64,000 nt of DNA from Silanimonas sp. (GTDB lineage Bacteria; Pseudomonadota; Gammaproteobacteria; Xanthomonadales; Xanthomonadaceae): positions 124,001 to 188,000 of the forward strand of contig NZ_JAPZQK010000019.1 of NCBI RefSeq assembly GCF_027530345.1. The letters run 5' to 3'. A program made the position numbers and the translations under genes. The notes beneath the pieces were generated by a model that was not told the origin of the DNA, did no database searches, and saw only the letters and a program-made list of their open reading frames with translations. Positions 23,024 through 36,606 of this stretch are shown here, one piece after another; positions within the stretch are counted from its first letter, which is position 1, and each line of letters begins with the position of its first letter.

Positions 23024-23138
23024 GAACGGGGCTCCGTAGGGCGGCGCGGCGGGAATCGGCCTCGAATCTACGCCCCGCGCCGAGCCCGCACAACGGCGCG
23101 GGACGCGCCCGGCTGTCCTGCGGCTATGCTGCGCGCCG

Positions 23139-24134
23139 ATGCCGAACGCTTCCTTCGATTGCCGCTCTTCCCAAGCCGTCGATCCGCGCGCCGACCACCG
23201 GCCGCGGGCCGTGGCGGTCATGGGCCCGACGGCGTCCGGCAAGACCGATTTCGCCGCCGACTGGGCCCAGCACCTCGATACCGAGGTCATCAGCGTCGAT
23301 TCCGCCCTCGTCTACCGCCGTTTGGACATCGGCAGCGCCAAGCCCGATGCCGCGACGCTCGCGCGCGCACCGCATCGGCTCATCGACCTCCGCGAGCCGC
23401 ACGAACCCTATTCCGCCGCCGACTTCGCGCGCGATGCCCTGCGCGAGATGCAGGCGCTTTCCGCGGAGGGCAGGGTTCCCTTGCTCGTCGGTGGCACCGG
23501 CCTGTACTTCAAGGCATTGCTGGAGGGGCTCTCCGACCTGCCCGAATCCGACACGGCGATGCGCGAGCAGCTTCAGGACGAACTCGTGGGTCGCGGCCTG
23601 CCGGCCTTGCATGCCGAATTGCAGCGCGTTGATCCGGTCGCCGGCGCCCGCATCAAGCCCGGCGATACGCAGCGCACGTTGCGTGCGCTGGAGGTGTTCC
23701 GCTTGAGCGGGGTGCCGATCAGCGAGTGGCAGGCTCGCAGCCGGGGACCGCGTGCGCCGTTTCCGTTCCGCGTGCTCAAGCTCGTGTTGGCGCCCACCGA
23801 CCGCGCGGTGTTGCACGAACGCATAGCGCGCCGCTTCCACGCGATGCTGGCCGCCGGTTTCCTCGACGAGGTACGTGCGCTCAAGTCCGACCCGCGCCTC
23901 CATCCCGACCTCCCGGCGATGCGTGCCGTCGGCTACCGGCAGGCCTGGCAGCACCTCGACGGCGCCACCGACACCGCGACCTTCGTCGAGCAGGGCATCG
24001 CTGCCACGCGCCACCTCGCCAAGCGCCAGCTCACGTGGCTGCGCGGCGAGCACGATGCGCTGTGGTTCGACCCCTCGACCGCGCGCGCGCCGCTGGACCA
24101 GGCGATGCGGGCCTTCCTCGGCCCCGATGCCTGA
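23139..24134 (+). CDS. miaA: tRNA dimethylallyltransferase
   Basis: A 331-residue enzyme adding an isopentenyl group to A37 of tRNAs reading UNN codons. The P-loop is G29-PTASGK-T36, followed by [20 protein letters not shown] and the dimethylallyl-diphosphate site region [16 protein letters not shown]. The N-terminus is about 20 residues longer than in E. coli, but no later in-frame ATG before the P-loop is usable. It precedes hfq by 105 bases in the canonical miaA-hfq-hflX order. Confidence 0.95.
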   Translation: MPNASFDCRSSQAVDPRADHRPRAVAVMGPTASGKTDFAADWAQHLDTEVISVDSALVYRRLDIGSAKPDAATLARAPHRLIDLREPHEPYSAADFARDALREMQALSAEGRVPLLVGGTGLYFKALLEGLSDLPESDTAMREQLQDELVGRGLPALHAELQRVDPVAGARIKPGDTQRTLRALEVFRLSGVPISEWQARSRGPRAPFPFRVLKLVLAPTDRAVLHERIARRFHAMLAAGFLDEVRALKSDPRLHPDLPAMRAVGYRQAWQHLDGATDTATFVEQGIAATRHLAKRQLTWLRGEHDALWFDPSTARAPLDQAMRAFLGPDA

Positions 24135-24239
24135 ATCCCGGCTGCGCCGCTCGGGTGCCGCGGCCTGCGCTCACTCGCACGTGACCGGCCCGCGGGCTAC
24201 GATGCCTGTCCCGAGAAGAACAACCACGCCGGATTCCCC

Positions 24240-24530
24240 ATGTCGAAAGGCCAGAGCCTTCAAGACCCGTTTCTGAACGCGCTTCGTCGCGAACGGATCC
24301 CGGTGTCGATCTACCTCGTCAACGGCATCAAGCTGCAGGGCACGATCGAGAGCTTCGACCAGTTCGTCGTCCTGCTGCGCAACACCGTCAGCCAGATGGT
24401 CTACAAGCACGCCATCTCGACCGTGGTGCCATCGCGCAACGTGCGCGTCGGGCCCGGCGGTGGCCAGGTGAATTCAGCCGGCGATGGCGGCGAGGGTGGC
24501 GACGAGCTGCCCGACGAAGGCATCGAGTGA
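24240..24530 (+). CDS. hfq: RNA chaperone Hfq
   Basis: A 96-residue Sm-like hexamer that pairs small regulatory RNAs with mRNAs. The N-terminus [20 protein letters not shown] contains the proximal-face Gln8 and the rim arginines (ALRRER). Sm1 is [18 protein letters not shown] and Sm2 is [12 protein letters not shown]. The C-terminal tail (about 30 residues) is Gly/Asp/Glu-rich and acidic, as in many proteobacterial Hfq proteins. It lies between miaA and hflX. Confidence 0.97.
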   Translation: MSKGQSLQDPFLNALRRERIPVSIYLVNGIKLQGTIESFDQFVVLLRNTVSQMVYKHAISTVVPSRNVRVGPGGGQVNSAGDGGEGGDELPDEGIE

Positions 24531-24564
24531 CCGTCGCGCGGCGCGTTCTCCGCCGCCTGCACCA

Positions 24565-25863
24565 ATGAACAGCCCCCGCCGAGAGCGCGCCCTGCTGGTC
24601 CAGCCTGCGGCGCCCGGAAAACGCGACCCCGCCATCGCCGAGGAGTTCGCCGACCTGGCGCGCTCCGCTGGTGCCGAGGTGATCGCCGTCATCGATGCCC
24701 GCCTCGAGCGCCCCAGTGCCAGCCACTACCTCGGCAGCGGCAAGGTCGAGGAGCTCAAGGGCTACTGCGAGGCCGCCGACGTCGACGTCGTGCTGGTGAA
24801 CGCCACCCTGAGCCCGGTGCAGGAACGCAACCTCAGCGACGACCTCGGGCGGCGCGTCATCGATCGCGTCGGCCTGATCCTCGACATCTTCGCGCTGCGC
24901 GCCGCGAGCGCCGACGGCAAGCTGCAGGTCGAACTCGCGCAGTTGAAGCACTCGGCCACCCGCCTCACCGGCAAGGGCAAGTCGATGGACTCGCAGCGTG
25001 GTGGTTCGATCGGCCTGCGCGGCCCAGGCGAAACCGCACTCGAGACCGACCGGCGACTGATCCGCGCTCGCATCGATGCCCTCGAAAAGCGCCTCTCGCG
25101 CATCGATGTGCAGCGCACGCAAATGCGCCGCGCGCGGGCGCGCAATGAGCTTCCGCGGGTCGCCATCGTCGGCTACACCAATGCGGGCAAGTCGACGCTG
25201 TTCAATGCGCTGACCGGCAGCGGCGTGTACGCGGCGGACCAGCTGTTCGCAACGCTGGACCCGACCGTCCGCCGTATCGACGGCCTCGCCTGCGGCCCCT
25301 TGCTGCTCTCCGACACCGTGGGCTTCGTCCGCGACCTGCCGCATGACCTTGTCGCGGCCTTCCGCTCGACCTTGGCCGAAGCGCGGGAAGCCGACCTGCT
25401 GCTGCACCTTGTCGACGCCGCCGATCCCGAGCGCGACGCGCGCATCGCCGCGGTGAACGAGGTGCTCGAGGAGATCGGCGCCGGCGACGTGCCGCAGTGG
25501 ACGGTCTTCAACAAGATCGACCGCATCGAGGGCCTGGAGCCGCGGATCGACATCCGCGACGGCGAGGCGACGCAGGCCTGGGTGTCGGCACGCGCCGGTG
25601 CCGGCTTGGACGCCCTGCTGGAGGCCCTGGGCACCCATTTCGCCGCCGACCTGCTGGTGGGGCGCCTCATGCTCGGGGCCGCCGACGGCCGACTCCGGGC
25701 CCAGCTCCACGCGATGGGGGCGGTGCGTGCCGAAACCGCCGACGAAGCTGGTTGGCAGCTCGAGGTCCGGCTGCCGCGCAGCACGGCCGAGCGGCTCGCG
25801 GCGGCGCCGGGAGGCCATCCGCTTCACGGGCTCTTGCTTGTTGCCCCTGCCACCCCTACCTAG
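24565..25863 (+). CDS. hflX: Ribosome-associated GTPase HflX
   Basis: A 432-residue GTPase that splits stalled or heat-damaged 70S ribosomes. The N-terminal HflX domain (residues about 10-195) has SHYLGSGKVEEL, and a helical linker (ALEKRLSRIDVQRTQMRRAR) precedes the G domain: G1 G203-YTNAGKST, FATLDPTVR, SDTVGFVRDLPH and FNKID. The ATG at 24565 is 35 bases after hfq; the frame is open further upstream but those residues lie in hfq. Downstream come hflK and hflC. Confidence 0.95.
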   Translation: MNSPRRERALLVQPAAPGKRDPAIAEEFADLARSAGAEVIAVIDARLERPSASHYLGSGKVEELKGYCEAADVDVVLVNATLSPVQERNLSDDLGRRVIDRVGLILDIFALRAASADGKLQVELAQLKHSATRLTGKGKSMDSQRGGSIGLRGPGETALETDRRLIRARIDALEKRLSRIDVQRTQMRRARARNELPRVAIVGYTNAGKSTLFNALTGSGVYAADQLFATLDPTVRRIDGLACGPLLLSDTVGFVRDLPHDLVAAFRSTLAEAREADLLLHLVDAADPERDARIAAVNEVLEEIGAGDVPQWTVFNKIDRIEGLEPRIDIRDGEATQAWVSARAGAGLDALLEALGTHFAADLLVGRLMLGAADGRLRAQLHAMGAVRAETADEAGWQLEVRLPRSTAERLAAAPGGHPLHGLLLVAPATPT

Positions 25864-25915
25864 AATTGTGAATTGATCGACGCCCGCGGCCTGCGGGTGT
25901 CCGCACGGAGCCCCC

Positions 25916-27043
25916 ATGGCCTGGAACCAACCCGGAAACCGCAACAACGACCCCTGGCGCGGGAAAGACCCGAACCGCGAGGTGCAGGCGTTCGTCGACA
26001 AACTGCGTGGCATGTTCGGCGGCGGTGGCGGCGGCAGTGGCCGCGGCGGTGCCGACGGCTTCAACCCCTTGTACCTGATCGGCGGCCTGCTGCTGGTGTG
26101 GCTGGTCTTCAACTCCTTCAAGCTGATCGACGAGCGTGATCGCGGCGTCGTGCTGCGCTTCGGCGAGTACAGCCGGATGATGGAGCCGGGCGCGAACTTC
26201 AAGCTGCCGTGGCCGATCGAGCGCGTGATCGTGGTGCAGGCGCAGGACGTCGGCGCGGTCGAGGAGCAGATGCTGGCGCTGACGCGCGACGAGAACCTCG
26301 TCGAGATCGGCTACAACGTCCAGTACACCATCACCAACCCGGAAGACTTCCTGTTCGGCACGCGCACGCCGCGCGACCTGCTGCAGCAGTTCACGGAAAG
26401 CGCGGTGCGCGAGGCCATCGGCAACGCCGACCTCGAGACCGCGCTGAACAAGCGCGATGACCTGACGGCCAACGTCCAGAAGGTCGTGCAGGACTCGCTC
26501 GACAAGTACCGCACCGGCCTGACGATCAACCAGCTCGTGCTGCCCGTGGCGGCGCCGCCGGCCGCGGTGAAGGCCGCCTTCGACGACGTGATCGCCGCCG
26601 AGCAGGACGCGCAGCGCTTCCAGAACGTGGCGCAGGCTTACGAGGGTCAGGTCGTGCCCCGCGCCCGCGGCCAGGCTTCGCGGACACTCGCTGCCGCCAA
26701 CGGCTATCGCGAAGCCGTCGTGGCGCGTGCCGAGGGTGAAGCCCAGCGCTTCGAACTGCTGCTGGCCGAGTACCGCAAGGCCCCCGAAGTGACGCGCAAG
26801 CGCCTCTACCTCGAGACCGTGCAGCAGGTGCTGTCGACCAATCCGCGCATCATCGCGGGCGCCAGCGGCAACACGCTGCTGCTGCAGCCGACCACGCAGG
26901 GTGGCGGCGCCGCGGCGGGCGACACCAGCGCGACACCGCCGCTGCTGTCGCGGCCGGAAGTGCAGGCTGCCGCCGTCGAAGCCAGTGAATCCGCCCGCCC
27001 GGCCCGTCCGACGGACCGTGAACTCCGCGAAGGAAGCCGCTGA
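25916..27043 (+). CDS. hflK: FtsH modulator HflK (SPFH/band-7 protein)
   Basis: A 375-residue membrane protein that with HflC forms a large periplasmic cage around FtsH and controls its access to substrates. The cytoplasmic N-terminus is Gly/Asn-rich (MAWNQPGNRNNDPWRG), one helix lies at about 52-68 (YLIGGLLLVWLVFNSF), then the SPFH domain (DERDRGVVLRFGEYS) and a long Ala/Glu/Arg helix region (about 215-290). The N-terminal DUF4525-like segment is typical of HflK and not HflC. hflC starts two bases after its stop. Confidence 0.95.
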   Translation: MAWNQPGNRNNDPWRGKDPNREVQAFVDKLRGMFGGGGGGSGRGGADGFNPLYLIGGLLLVWLVFNSFKLIDERDRGVVLRFGEYSRMMEPGANFKLPWPIERVIVVQAQDVGAVEEQMLALTRDENLVEIGYNVQYTITNPEDFLFGTRTPRDLLQQFTESAVREAIGNADLETALNKRDDLTANVQKVVQDSLDKYRTGLTINQLVLPVAAPPAAVKAAFDDVIAAEQDAQRFQNVAQAYEGQVVPRARGQASRTLAAANGYREAVVARAEGEAQRFELLLAEYRKAPEVTRKRLYLETVQQVLSTNPRIIAGASGNTLLLQPTTQGGGAAAGDTSATPPLLSRPEVQAAAVEASESARPARPTDRELREGSR

Positions 27044-27044
27044 C

Positions 27045-27932
27045 ATGCGCCAGCTCCCCAATATCCTCATCGCCGCCGCGCTCGCCATCCTCCTTCTGAT
27101 GGGTTCGGTGTTCACCGTCGACCAGACCGACACGGCCATCGTGCTTCGCCTCGGCGAGGTCGTCCGCGAGGACGTCCAGCCCGGCCTGCGCTTCAAGGTG
27201 CCGCTGATCGAGACGGTGCGCACCTTCGATCGCCGCTTGCTGACGATGACGGCCGACAACAAGCGCTACCTCACCTCCGAGCAGCAAGACGTGCAGGTCG
27301 ACTACTTCGTGGCGTGGCGCATCGAGAACGTGGCGCAGTACTACCGCGCTGCTGGCGGCGGCATCGAGAGCCAGGCCATCACCCGCCTGTCGCCGATCGT
27401 CGAAGGCGCCCTGCGCAGCCTGATCAACCGCAGCACGCTGCGCCAGCTCGCCGAAGCCGGTCGCCGGGATTCCACCGCCGGCCTGATCGACGAGATCAAC
27501 AAGGGCGCCGCCACGCTCGGCATCAAGGTGGCTGATGTGCGCATCAAGCGCATCGACCTGCCGGATGACGGCGCGTCGGGCACCGAGTCGGTGCTGGACC
27601 GCGTGTTCAACCGCATGCGCGCCGATCGCGAGGAAGTCGCCACGCGCACGCGTGCGGAAGGCAACGAGCGCGCCGAGAAGATCCGCGCCGAAGCCGACCA
27701 GCAGGCCCAGGTGATCCTCGCCAACGCCGAGCGCGATGCCGCCAAGATCCGCGGCGAAGGCGATGCCAAGGCCGCGGAGATCTATGCCGGTGCCTATGGC
27801 AAGGACGCGGAGTTCTACGCCTTCCACCGCAGCCTCGAGGCCTACCGCGGCGCGCTCGCCGACGGCAAGACCACGCTCGTCTTGGATCCGGATTCGGAGT
27901 TCTTCGAGTACTTCGAGCAGGCCCGGCGCTGA
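27045..27932 (+). CDS. hflC: FtsH modulator HflC (SPFH/band-7 protein)
   Basis: A 295-residue partner of HflK. An N-terminal anchor at about 5-23 (PNILIAAALAILLLMGSVF) is followed directly by the SPFH domain (VDQTDTAIVLRLGEV) and a long charged helix with repeated RAEG/RAEAD units (about 200-255). The C-terminus ends DPDSEFFEYF, a common HflC ending. The ATG at 27045, preceded by GAAGGAAG, is chosen because codons upstream overlap hflK. A strong terminator follows 62 bases after the stop. Confidence 0.95.
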   Translation: MRQLPNILIAAALAILLLMGSVFTVDQTDTAIVLRLGEVVREDVQPGLRFKVPLIETVRTFDRRLLTMTADNKRYLTSEQQDVQVDYFVAWRIENVAQYYRAAGGGIESQAITRLSPIVEGALRSLINRSTLRQLAEAGRRDSTAGLIDEINKGAATLGIKVADVRIKRIDLPDDGASGTESVLDRVFNRMRADREEVATRTRAEGNERAEKIRAEADQQAQVILANAERDAAKIRGEGDAKAAEIYAGAYGKDAEFYAFHRSLEAYRGALADGKTTLVLDPDSEFFEYFEQARR

Positions 27933-27987
27933 GCCGTAGCCGCCCGCCGCCCTTCGGGGTGGCGGGGGGCGGAAAAAGGGCGGATAA

Positions 27988-29424
<1,437 letters not shown>

Positions 29425-29516
29425 GGTTGCCGGCGGCGCCTTGGCGCGCCGCCGCATGTCGGACCCCACGGTGTCTGCCATGATCGGCAGGCACCTTCGA
29501 CGGGGAGCACTGCGGC

Positions 29517-32485
29517 ATGGCGGGAGCGGGGCAGGGAGCCAGCGCGACACCGGTTTTGGCCGCGGCCCATGGCGGGCGGCGCCTGTCCCGGGTCGTCGCG
29601 ATTTCCGCCCTGTTCGTGTTGTCGTGCATCCCTGCCGCGCTCGCCTGGGCTGCACGCCCGTCGCCCACGCCGCCGGTCTTCCAGACCATCGCCGATGCGC
29701 GGGCCGTGCCGAACGGGGTCATCACGGCCCTGGCGGAGGACAGTGACGGCCTGATCTGGGTCGGATCGACGAATGGCCTGCTGCGCTTCGACGGGCAGCG
29801 GGTGCTCCATGAGTCCGACCGCTCGCCGGCCCTGCCGCGGGCCTTCGTGCAGAGCCTCCAAGCGTCGGCGGATGGCCGCCTCTGGGTGGCCCTGCAAGGT
29901 TTCGGCGTGTGGTGGCGCGACCCGGCGACCGGGGCCTTCGTTCACCTGCCCCCACCCGGCAACGGATCGACCCATTCGGACAGCGGGCTCACGCCCCTCG
30001 CCATCGCATCGGACGGTGAGCGCGGTGCATGGATCGCCGATGCCCGCGACGGCGCCCGGCGGATCGACGCCGAGGGGCGCTGGGTGGAGGGCGTGCACCT
30101 GATGCCCGGCGAATCGGTGCGCACCGTGCTCGTGGATCGCCGGGGCACGCTGTGGCTGGGCCATCGTGCGGGCCTGATGCGCCTCGGGACGGGCGAGACC
30201 ACGCCCGAGCCCGTGCGGGGCTTCGAAGGGCGATATGTCTACGCGATTCACGAGGCGCGCGACGGGCGGCTGTGGGTCGGGACGCAAGCGCATGGCGCCT
30301 CCGTGGTCGAGCGTGATGGCTCGGTGCGCCACTTGCCCTTGGCCCCGGCACCGGGCGGCGTCGGGCACCCGTGGGTGGACGGGTTCGCCGATTGGGGCGA
30401 AGGGCGGATGTGGTTGTCGACCTTCGGCGGCGGGCTCGAAGTGCGTGACGCCGCCATCGGTGCGCTGCTCGAGCGCTTGCGCCAATCGCCGGGCCGCGTT
30501 GGCAGCCTGGCGGTCGACCGCATCCAGTCGATCACCGTGGACCGCGCCGACCAGCTGTGGATCGCCACCTGGGGCGGTGGGCTTCAGCGTCTGCCCTCTG
30601 GGCTGCAGGCCCTCCGCTACCTGCCAGCGGGCCCCGGAGGCCTGCGGCATCCCACCATCAACGCGTCGGCGCCATTGCCGGATGGGCGAGTGTGGCTGGC
30701 CGTTGGCGACCTCGGCATCGATGAAGTGGACACCCGCAGCTTGCGCGTGCGGCGGACGATTTCCGTGGGCGAGTCCCTCGCTGATGGCACGGTGCGGAGC
30801 CTGCTTCGGACGCCGGACGGCCAGTTCTGGGCCGCTATGCAGGAAGGCGGCGTGTGGCGCGCGGCCGACGATGCCGGCCGCTTCGAACCCGTGGCCGAGG
30901 GCTGGCCCGAGCGCCGCGCCCGCACGTTTGGCGCGGCGGGCGGGGGCGGCGTCTGGGTGGGCTTGGAGCGCGGTCTGGTGAAGGTGTCGTCTGGACGGGG
31001 CGCGTGCGCTTCGATCCGCGCGCCCGGCGTTGGCAGGCCCTCGGCCCGGCGGACGGCCTCGACGTCGCCAACCAGGTCTGGGGGGCCAGCCGGGCGATGG
31101 GCGATGGCCAGATCGTGTTCGGCACCAGCACCGGATTCGTTTTGCTCGATCCCTCGCGATTCCGCCCCTGGGCGTTCAACCCCCAGGTGGTGCTGGGCAC
31201 CGTCGAGGCCGATGGCGTCGCGCTGCCCCGCGAACCGTGGGGCTGGCGGGTGCCCGCCGGAACGCGGCGGCTCGCCATCGGCTTCAGTGGCCTCGATTAC
31301 TCCGACCCCACCGCCGTGCGCTACCGCTATCGGCTTGAAGGTCAGGCCGGTGGCTGGATCGCGGCCGATGCGAGCCAGCCCACGGCCACGTTCGGCGGCC
31401 TGTGGCCGGGCGATTACGTGCTGGTCGTGGAGGCCACCAACCGCGTCGGTGACTGGAGCCCGCACGCCCTGGTGCTGCCGCTGAGGGTCGAAGCGATGTT
31501 CTGGCAGACGCCGGCCTTCCTGCTCGCGGCCCTGCTGCTCCTGCTTCTGGCGATCGCCGGTCTGCTCCGTTGGCGCGAAGCCCTCGCAGCGAAGCGCGCG
31601 CTCCGGTTGCGGGCGCTCGTGGACCTGCGTACCGCCGAGCTGGTGCAGGCCCGCGACGATGCCGAGGCCGCCTTGCAGGAACTGCGAGGCACGCAGGGCA
31701 AGCTCGTCGAGGCGGAAAAGATGGCCTCGCTCGGCCAGATGGTGGCGGGCGTCTCGCACGAACTGAACACGCCGCTCGGCAACGCGCTGGTCGTCAGCTC
31801 GACCCTGCACGAGCAGGCGCAGGTGATCGCGCGCGCGGTCGAGGAAGGCCGGTTGAAGCGCAGCGACCTCGACGGCTTCCTGAGCGTGCTGGGCGAAGGC
31901 AGCCAGCTCGTGGTGCGGAGCATCGGCCGCGCGCATGAGCTGGTGTCGAGCTTCAAACAGGTTGCCGTGGACCGATCGGGCAGCAAGCGCCGCCGCTTCG
32001 ATCTCGGCACCGTCGTCCGCGAGGCGCTGGAGATGGAGGCGCCGGTACTTCGCCACGCCCGTTTCCGCGTAGCGCTGCACGTGCCCGATGGCATCGCGAT
32101 GGACAGCTATCCGGGCGCCATCAGCCAGATCGTCGGCAACATGGTGAACAACGCGGCGATGCACGCCTTCGACGAGGAGGCCGAAGGCACGCTGCGCATC
32201 GAGGCGGTGCGGATTGGCAAGGCCGAGGGTACCGAGGTGGTGCTGTCCTTCGCCGACGATGGGCGCGGCATGGACGAGGCCGTGCGGCGGAAGGTGTTCG
32301 AGCCGTTCTTCACGACGAAGATGGGCCGCGGCGGCACGGGCCTTGGCCTGAACATCGTCTACAACCTGGTGGGCCAGCTGCTGGCGGGCAGCATCAGCGT
32401 CGAGAGCCGGCCGGGCGAGGGCACACGATTCGAGCTGCGCCTGCCCTTGGTGGCGCCGCTCTCGGAGCCCGACGCTGGGCCTTGA
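29517..32485 (+). pseudogene. Sensor histidine kinase with beta-propeller sensor, frameshifted
   Basis: One gene spread over two frames. From the ATG at 29517 the first frame encodes a signal peptide (about 23-46) and many two-component-propeller repeats (LIWVGSTNGLLRF, GTLWLGHRAGLMRL, RLWVGTQAHGA, QLWIATWGGGLQRL) up to GLVKV at about 30986. Sense then continues in another frame from VVWTGRVRFDPR: last propeller repeats, a Y_Y_Y domain, a TM helix (about 31498-31563), HisKA with SHELNTPLGNAL, and HATPase motifs DDGRGMD and GGTGLGLNI. A single missing base between about 30978 and 30992 explains it; restored, the protein would have about 989 residues. Without repair the sensor ends at 31484 in nonsense sequence and no kinase is made. 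It could be a real mutation or a base-calling error. No response regulator is adjacent. Confidence 0.85.
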
Positions 32486-32533
32486 CCGTCGGTGGCGCGC
32501 GACGCCGACGGGTCTTGCTGGCGCGACCGGGAC

Positions 32534-32848
32534 CTAGGCGCGTTCGTTGAACAGGCTGCCGATGGCGTCCTCGCGGGCGCGGAAGGCGGCGGCGTTCGCT
32601 TCGAAATCGCGCTGCCCCACGCGGGCGTCGATGGCGTCGCTGATCGCCGCCTGGTCGGTGTTATTCGCTTCCGTGGTGCGCACGATGCGCGCCTGCACGC
32701 CACCGTTCGGGGCCTCGGACTGCTCGACGCGCAGGCGCTGGGCGCCTTCGGTCTGGCGGTTCGCGGTATTGCTCGCGGCGGCGTCGACGCGCTGCAGCGC
32801 GACGGCCATGCCGGACTGCGAGGCGTTGGAGGAAATGCCGTTGATCAT
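32534..32848 (-). CDS. Miniature flagellar rod/hook-like protein
   Basis: A 104-residue protein. The N-terminal third (GISSNASQSGMAVALQRVDA, then AASNTANRQTEG) resembles the N-terminal rod helix and ANxxT motif of FlgB/FlgC/FlgG proteins. The C-terminal third (AISDAIDARVGQRDFEANAA, then FRAREDAIGSLFN) resembles their C-terminal helix that packs against it. The folded middle domain of true rod proteins is nearly absent. No other flagellar gene is in the window. The resemblance is by eye; its role in a flagellum is inference. It lies third after gcvP on the minus strand. Confidence 0.65.
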   Translation of the reverse strand: MINGISSNASQSGMAVALQRVDAAASNTANRQTEGAQRLRVEQSEAPNGGVQARIVRTTEANNTDQAAISDAIDARVGQRDFEANAAAFRAREDAIGSLFNERA

Positions 32849-32942
32849 GGCGCGACCCTCGGGAAAGTCAGGCCAAGCCTACGCCTCCCGCGCCCGGAAA
32901 CCGTGAAGGCGTGCGGGGATTCGACGGGGGGCAGCGTTGCGT

Positions 32943-33188
32943 TCAGGCTCGGGCGTCGAAGCGCTGGCCGAGGCGGTCGTCACGCCCCTGCAGGGCGGGC
33001 GGAAGGGCCGCCATGCCATTGGCGGCCCCACCATTCACGCGGTTCGCCAGCGCATTCACATCCACCGTGACGGATGCCATGGCCGGCATCGCGCGGGGCG
33101 ATTCCAGCCGGGGCGCGTTCGCCGTCGCCGCCTGCACGAGGGCGAGGGCGGCGTAGGGCGTGGCGGAGCTGATGCGCTCAAGGGGCAT
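32943..33188 (-). CDS. Hypothetical small protein downstream of gcvP
   Basis: An 81-residue ORF starting three bases after the gcvP stop on the same strand. It is Ala/Asn/Met-rich (residues 16-62) with no transmembrane helix or recognised domain, and ends with GRDDRLGQRFDARA. Its third-position GC bias equals that of gcvP, which supports real coding. The spacing implies read-through translation from the gcvP message. The next gene on that strand encodes the mini rod-like protein 94 bases further on. The function is unknown. Confidence 0.55.
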   Translation of the reverse strand: MPLERISSATPYAALALVQAATANAPRLESPRAMPAMASVTVDVNALANRVNGGAANGMAALPPALQGRDDRLGQRFDARA

Positions 33189-33191
33189 GGA

Positions 33192-36083
<2,892 letters not shown>

Positions 36084-36187
36084 GGCGATGTCCGGATGGA
36101 AGGGGCGGGATGCGAGGCGCGTCGCAAAGCGATGCGCCCTGTGCTCCGAACCACCCCCGACGCATCGGTGGCGATCCGGCTCGTCCG

Positions 36188-36213
36188 GCCCGGCGCGTTG
36201 CATCGCGCCGGGC
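36188..36213 (-). promoter_or_regulatory. Perfect hairpin in the gcvP leader, possible expression platform
   Basis: GCCCGGCGCG and CGCGCCGGGC form a perfect 10-base-pair stem with a six-base loop between the riboswitch and the gcvP start, about 105 bases before the ATG. No U-tract follows, so it is not a standard intrinsic terminator. It could take part in riboswitch output, Rho control or RNA stability, or be a neutral palindrome. Confidence 0.4.
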
Positions 36214-36258
36214 GCTCGCAGGCTCGTGGCTTGCGCCACTCGAAATCCCTGCTCGCCC

Positions 36259-36453
36259 CTCTGTCCTTTTGCCTGAGAGTTTGCGAAGCCGGAATCGCGC
36301 TTCGCGTGCACCTTCGGCGCCGGATTCAACCGGTCTCTCCAGAGTTGCTCGCGCGCGACGGTACGGGGGCCTGAGCGATTACGGGCGTTGCGCCTTCGGC
36401 AGCGTGGGCGCCGGGGATCGAGGCCCGGTGCCACCGCTTCTCCCGCCGCGAGC
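36259..36453 (-). ncRNA. Tandem glycine riboswitch upstream of gcvP
   Basis: Two consecutive glycine aptamers precede gcvP. Aptamer 1 (36453 to 36347) is closed by GCTCGCG/CGCGAGC and contains GGCGGGAGAA, GCCGAAGGCGCAA and CGCTCAGGC. Aptamer 2 (36344 to 36259) is closed by CTCTG/CAGAG and contains CTGGAGAGACCGG, CGCCGAAGGTGC and the hallmark ACTCTCAGGCAAAAGGACAG. These are the diagnostic conserved segments of the class. A short linker joins the two. In known cases glycine binding turns gcv expression on so that excess glycine is broken down. The 175 bases between aptamer 2 and the ATG should hold the expression platform. Confidence 0.93.
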
Positions 36454-36465
36454 AAGAGCCCGCGG

Positions 36466-36471
36466 AGTATA
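36466..36471 (-). promoter_or_regulatory. Candidate -10 element of the gcvP riboswitch transcript
   Basis: TATACT on the minus strand lies 12 bases before the first pairing element of the riboswitch, so transcription would begin just before aptamer 1. No clear -35 hexamer is seen 17 bases further upstream in this very GC-rich stretch. Confidence 0.5.
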
Positions 36472-36559
36472 GCCGGCGGCACCCGTGACGGGCCGGTCGC
36501 GAACCCTGAGACAGGCATCGATTCCCATCGGCAAACGCCGGCCTGCCGGCTTCACGATA

Positions 36560-36577
36560 ACCACATTTTTGTGTGGT
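36560..36577. promoter_or_regulatory. Dyad ACCACA-N6-TGTGGT upstream of imuA (candidate operator)
   Basis: A perfect six-base inverted repeat with a six-base T-rich spacer lies 30 bases before the imuA start, in the only AT-rich patch of the region. imuA-imuB-dnaE2 cassettes are usually repressed by LexA. This dyad is not the E. coli CTGT-N8-ACAG box, but LexA boxes vary between lineages. Its role as an operator is inference. Confidence 0.4.
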
Positions 36578-36606
36578 ACTTTCCTCTGCCGGATCGGTGA
36601 CCTGCC

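Noticed and set aside
21320-23632. Plus-strand frame of 770 codons across the AlkB-like gene
   Set aside because: It crosses three real gene boundaries and both strands, with Gln/His/Arg-rich composition; not a gene.
30975-31000. Programmed ribosomal frameshift in the sensor kinase
   Set aside because: No slippery heptamer or following pseudoknot is evident; a simple base loss explains the data better.
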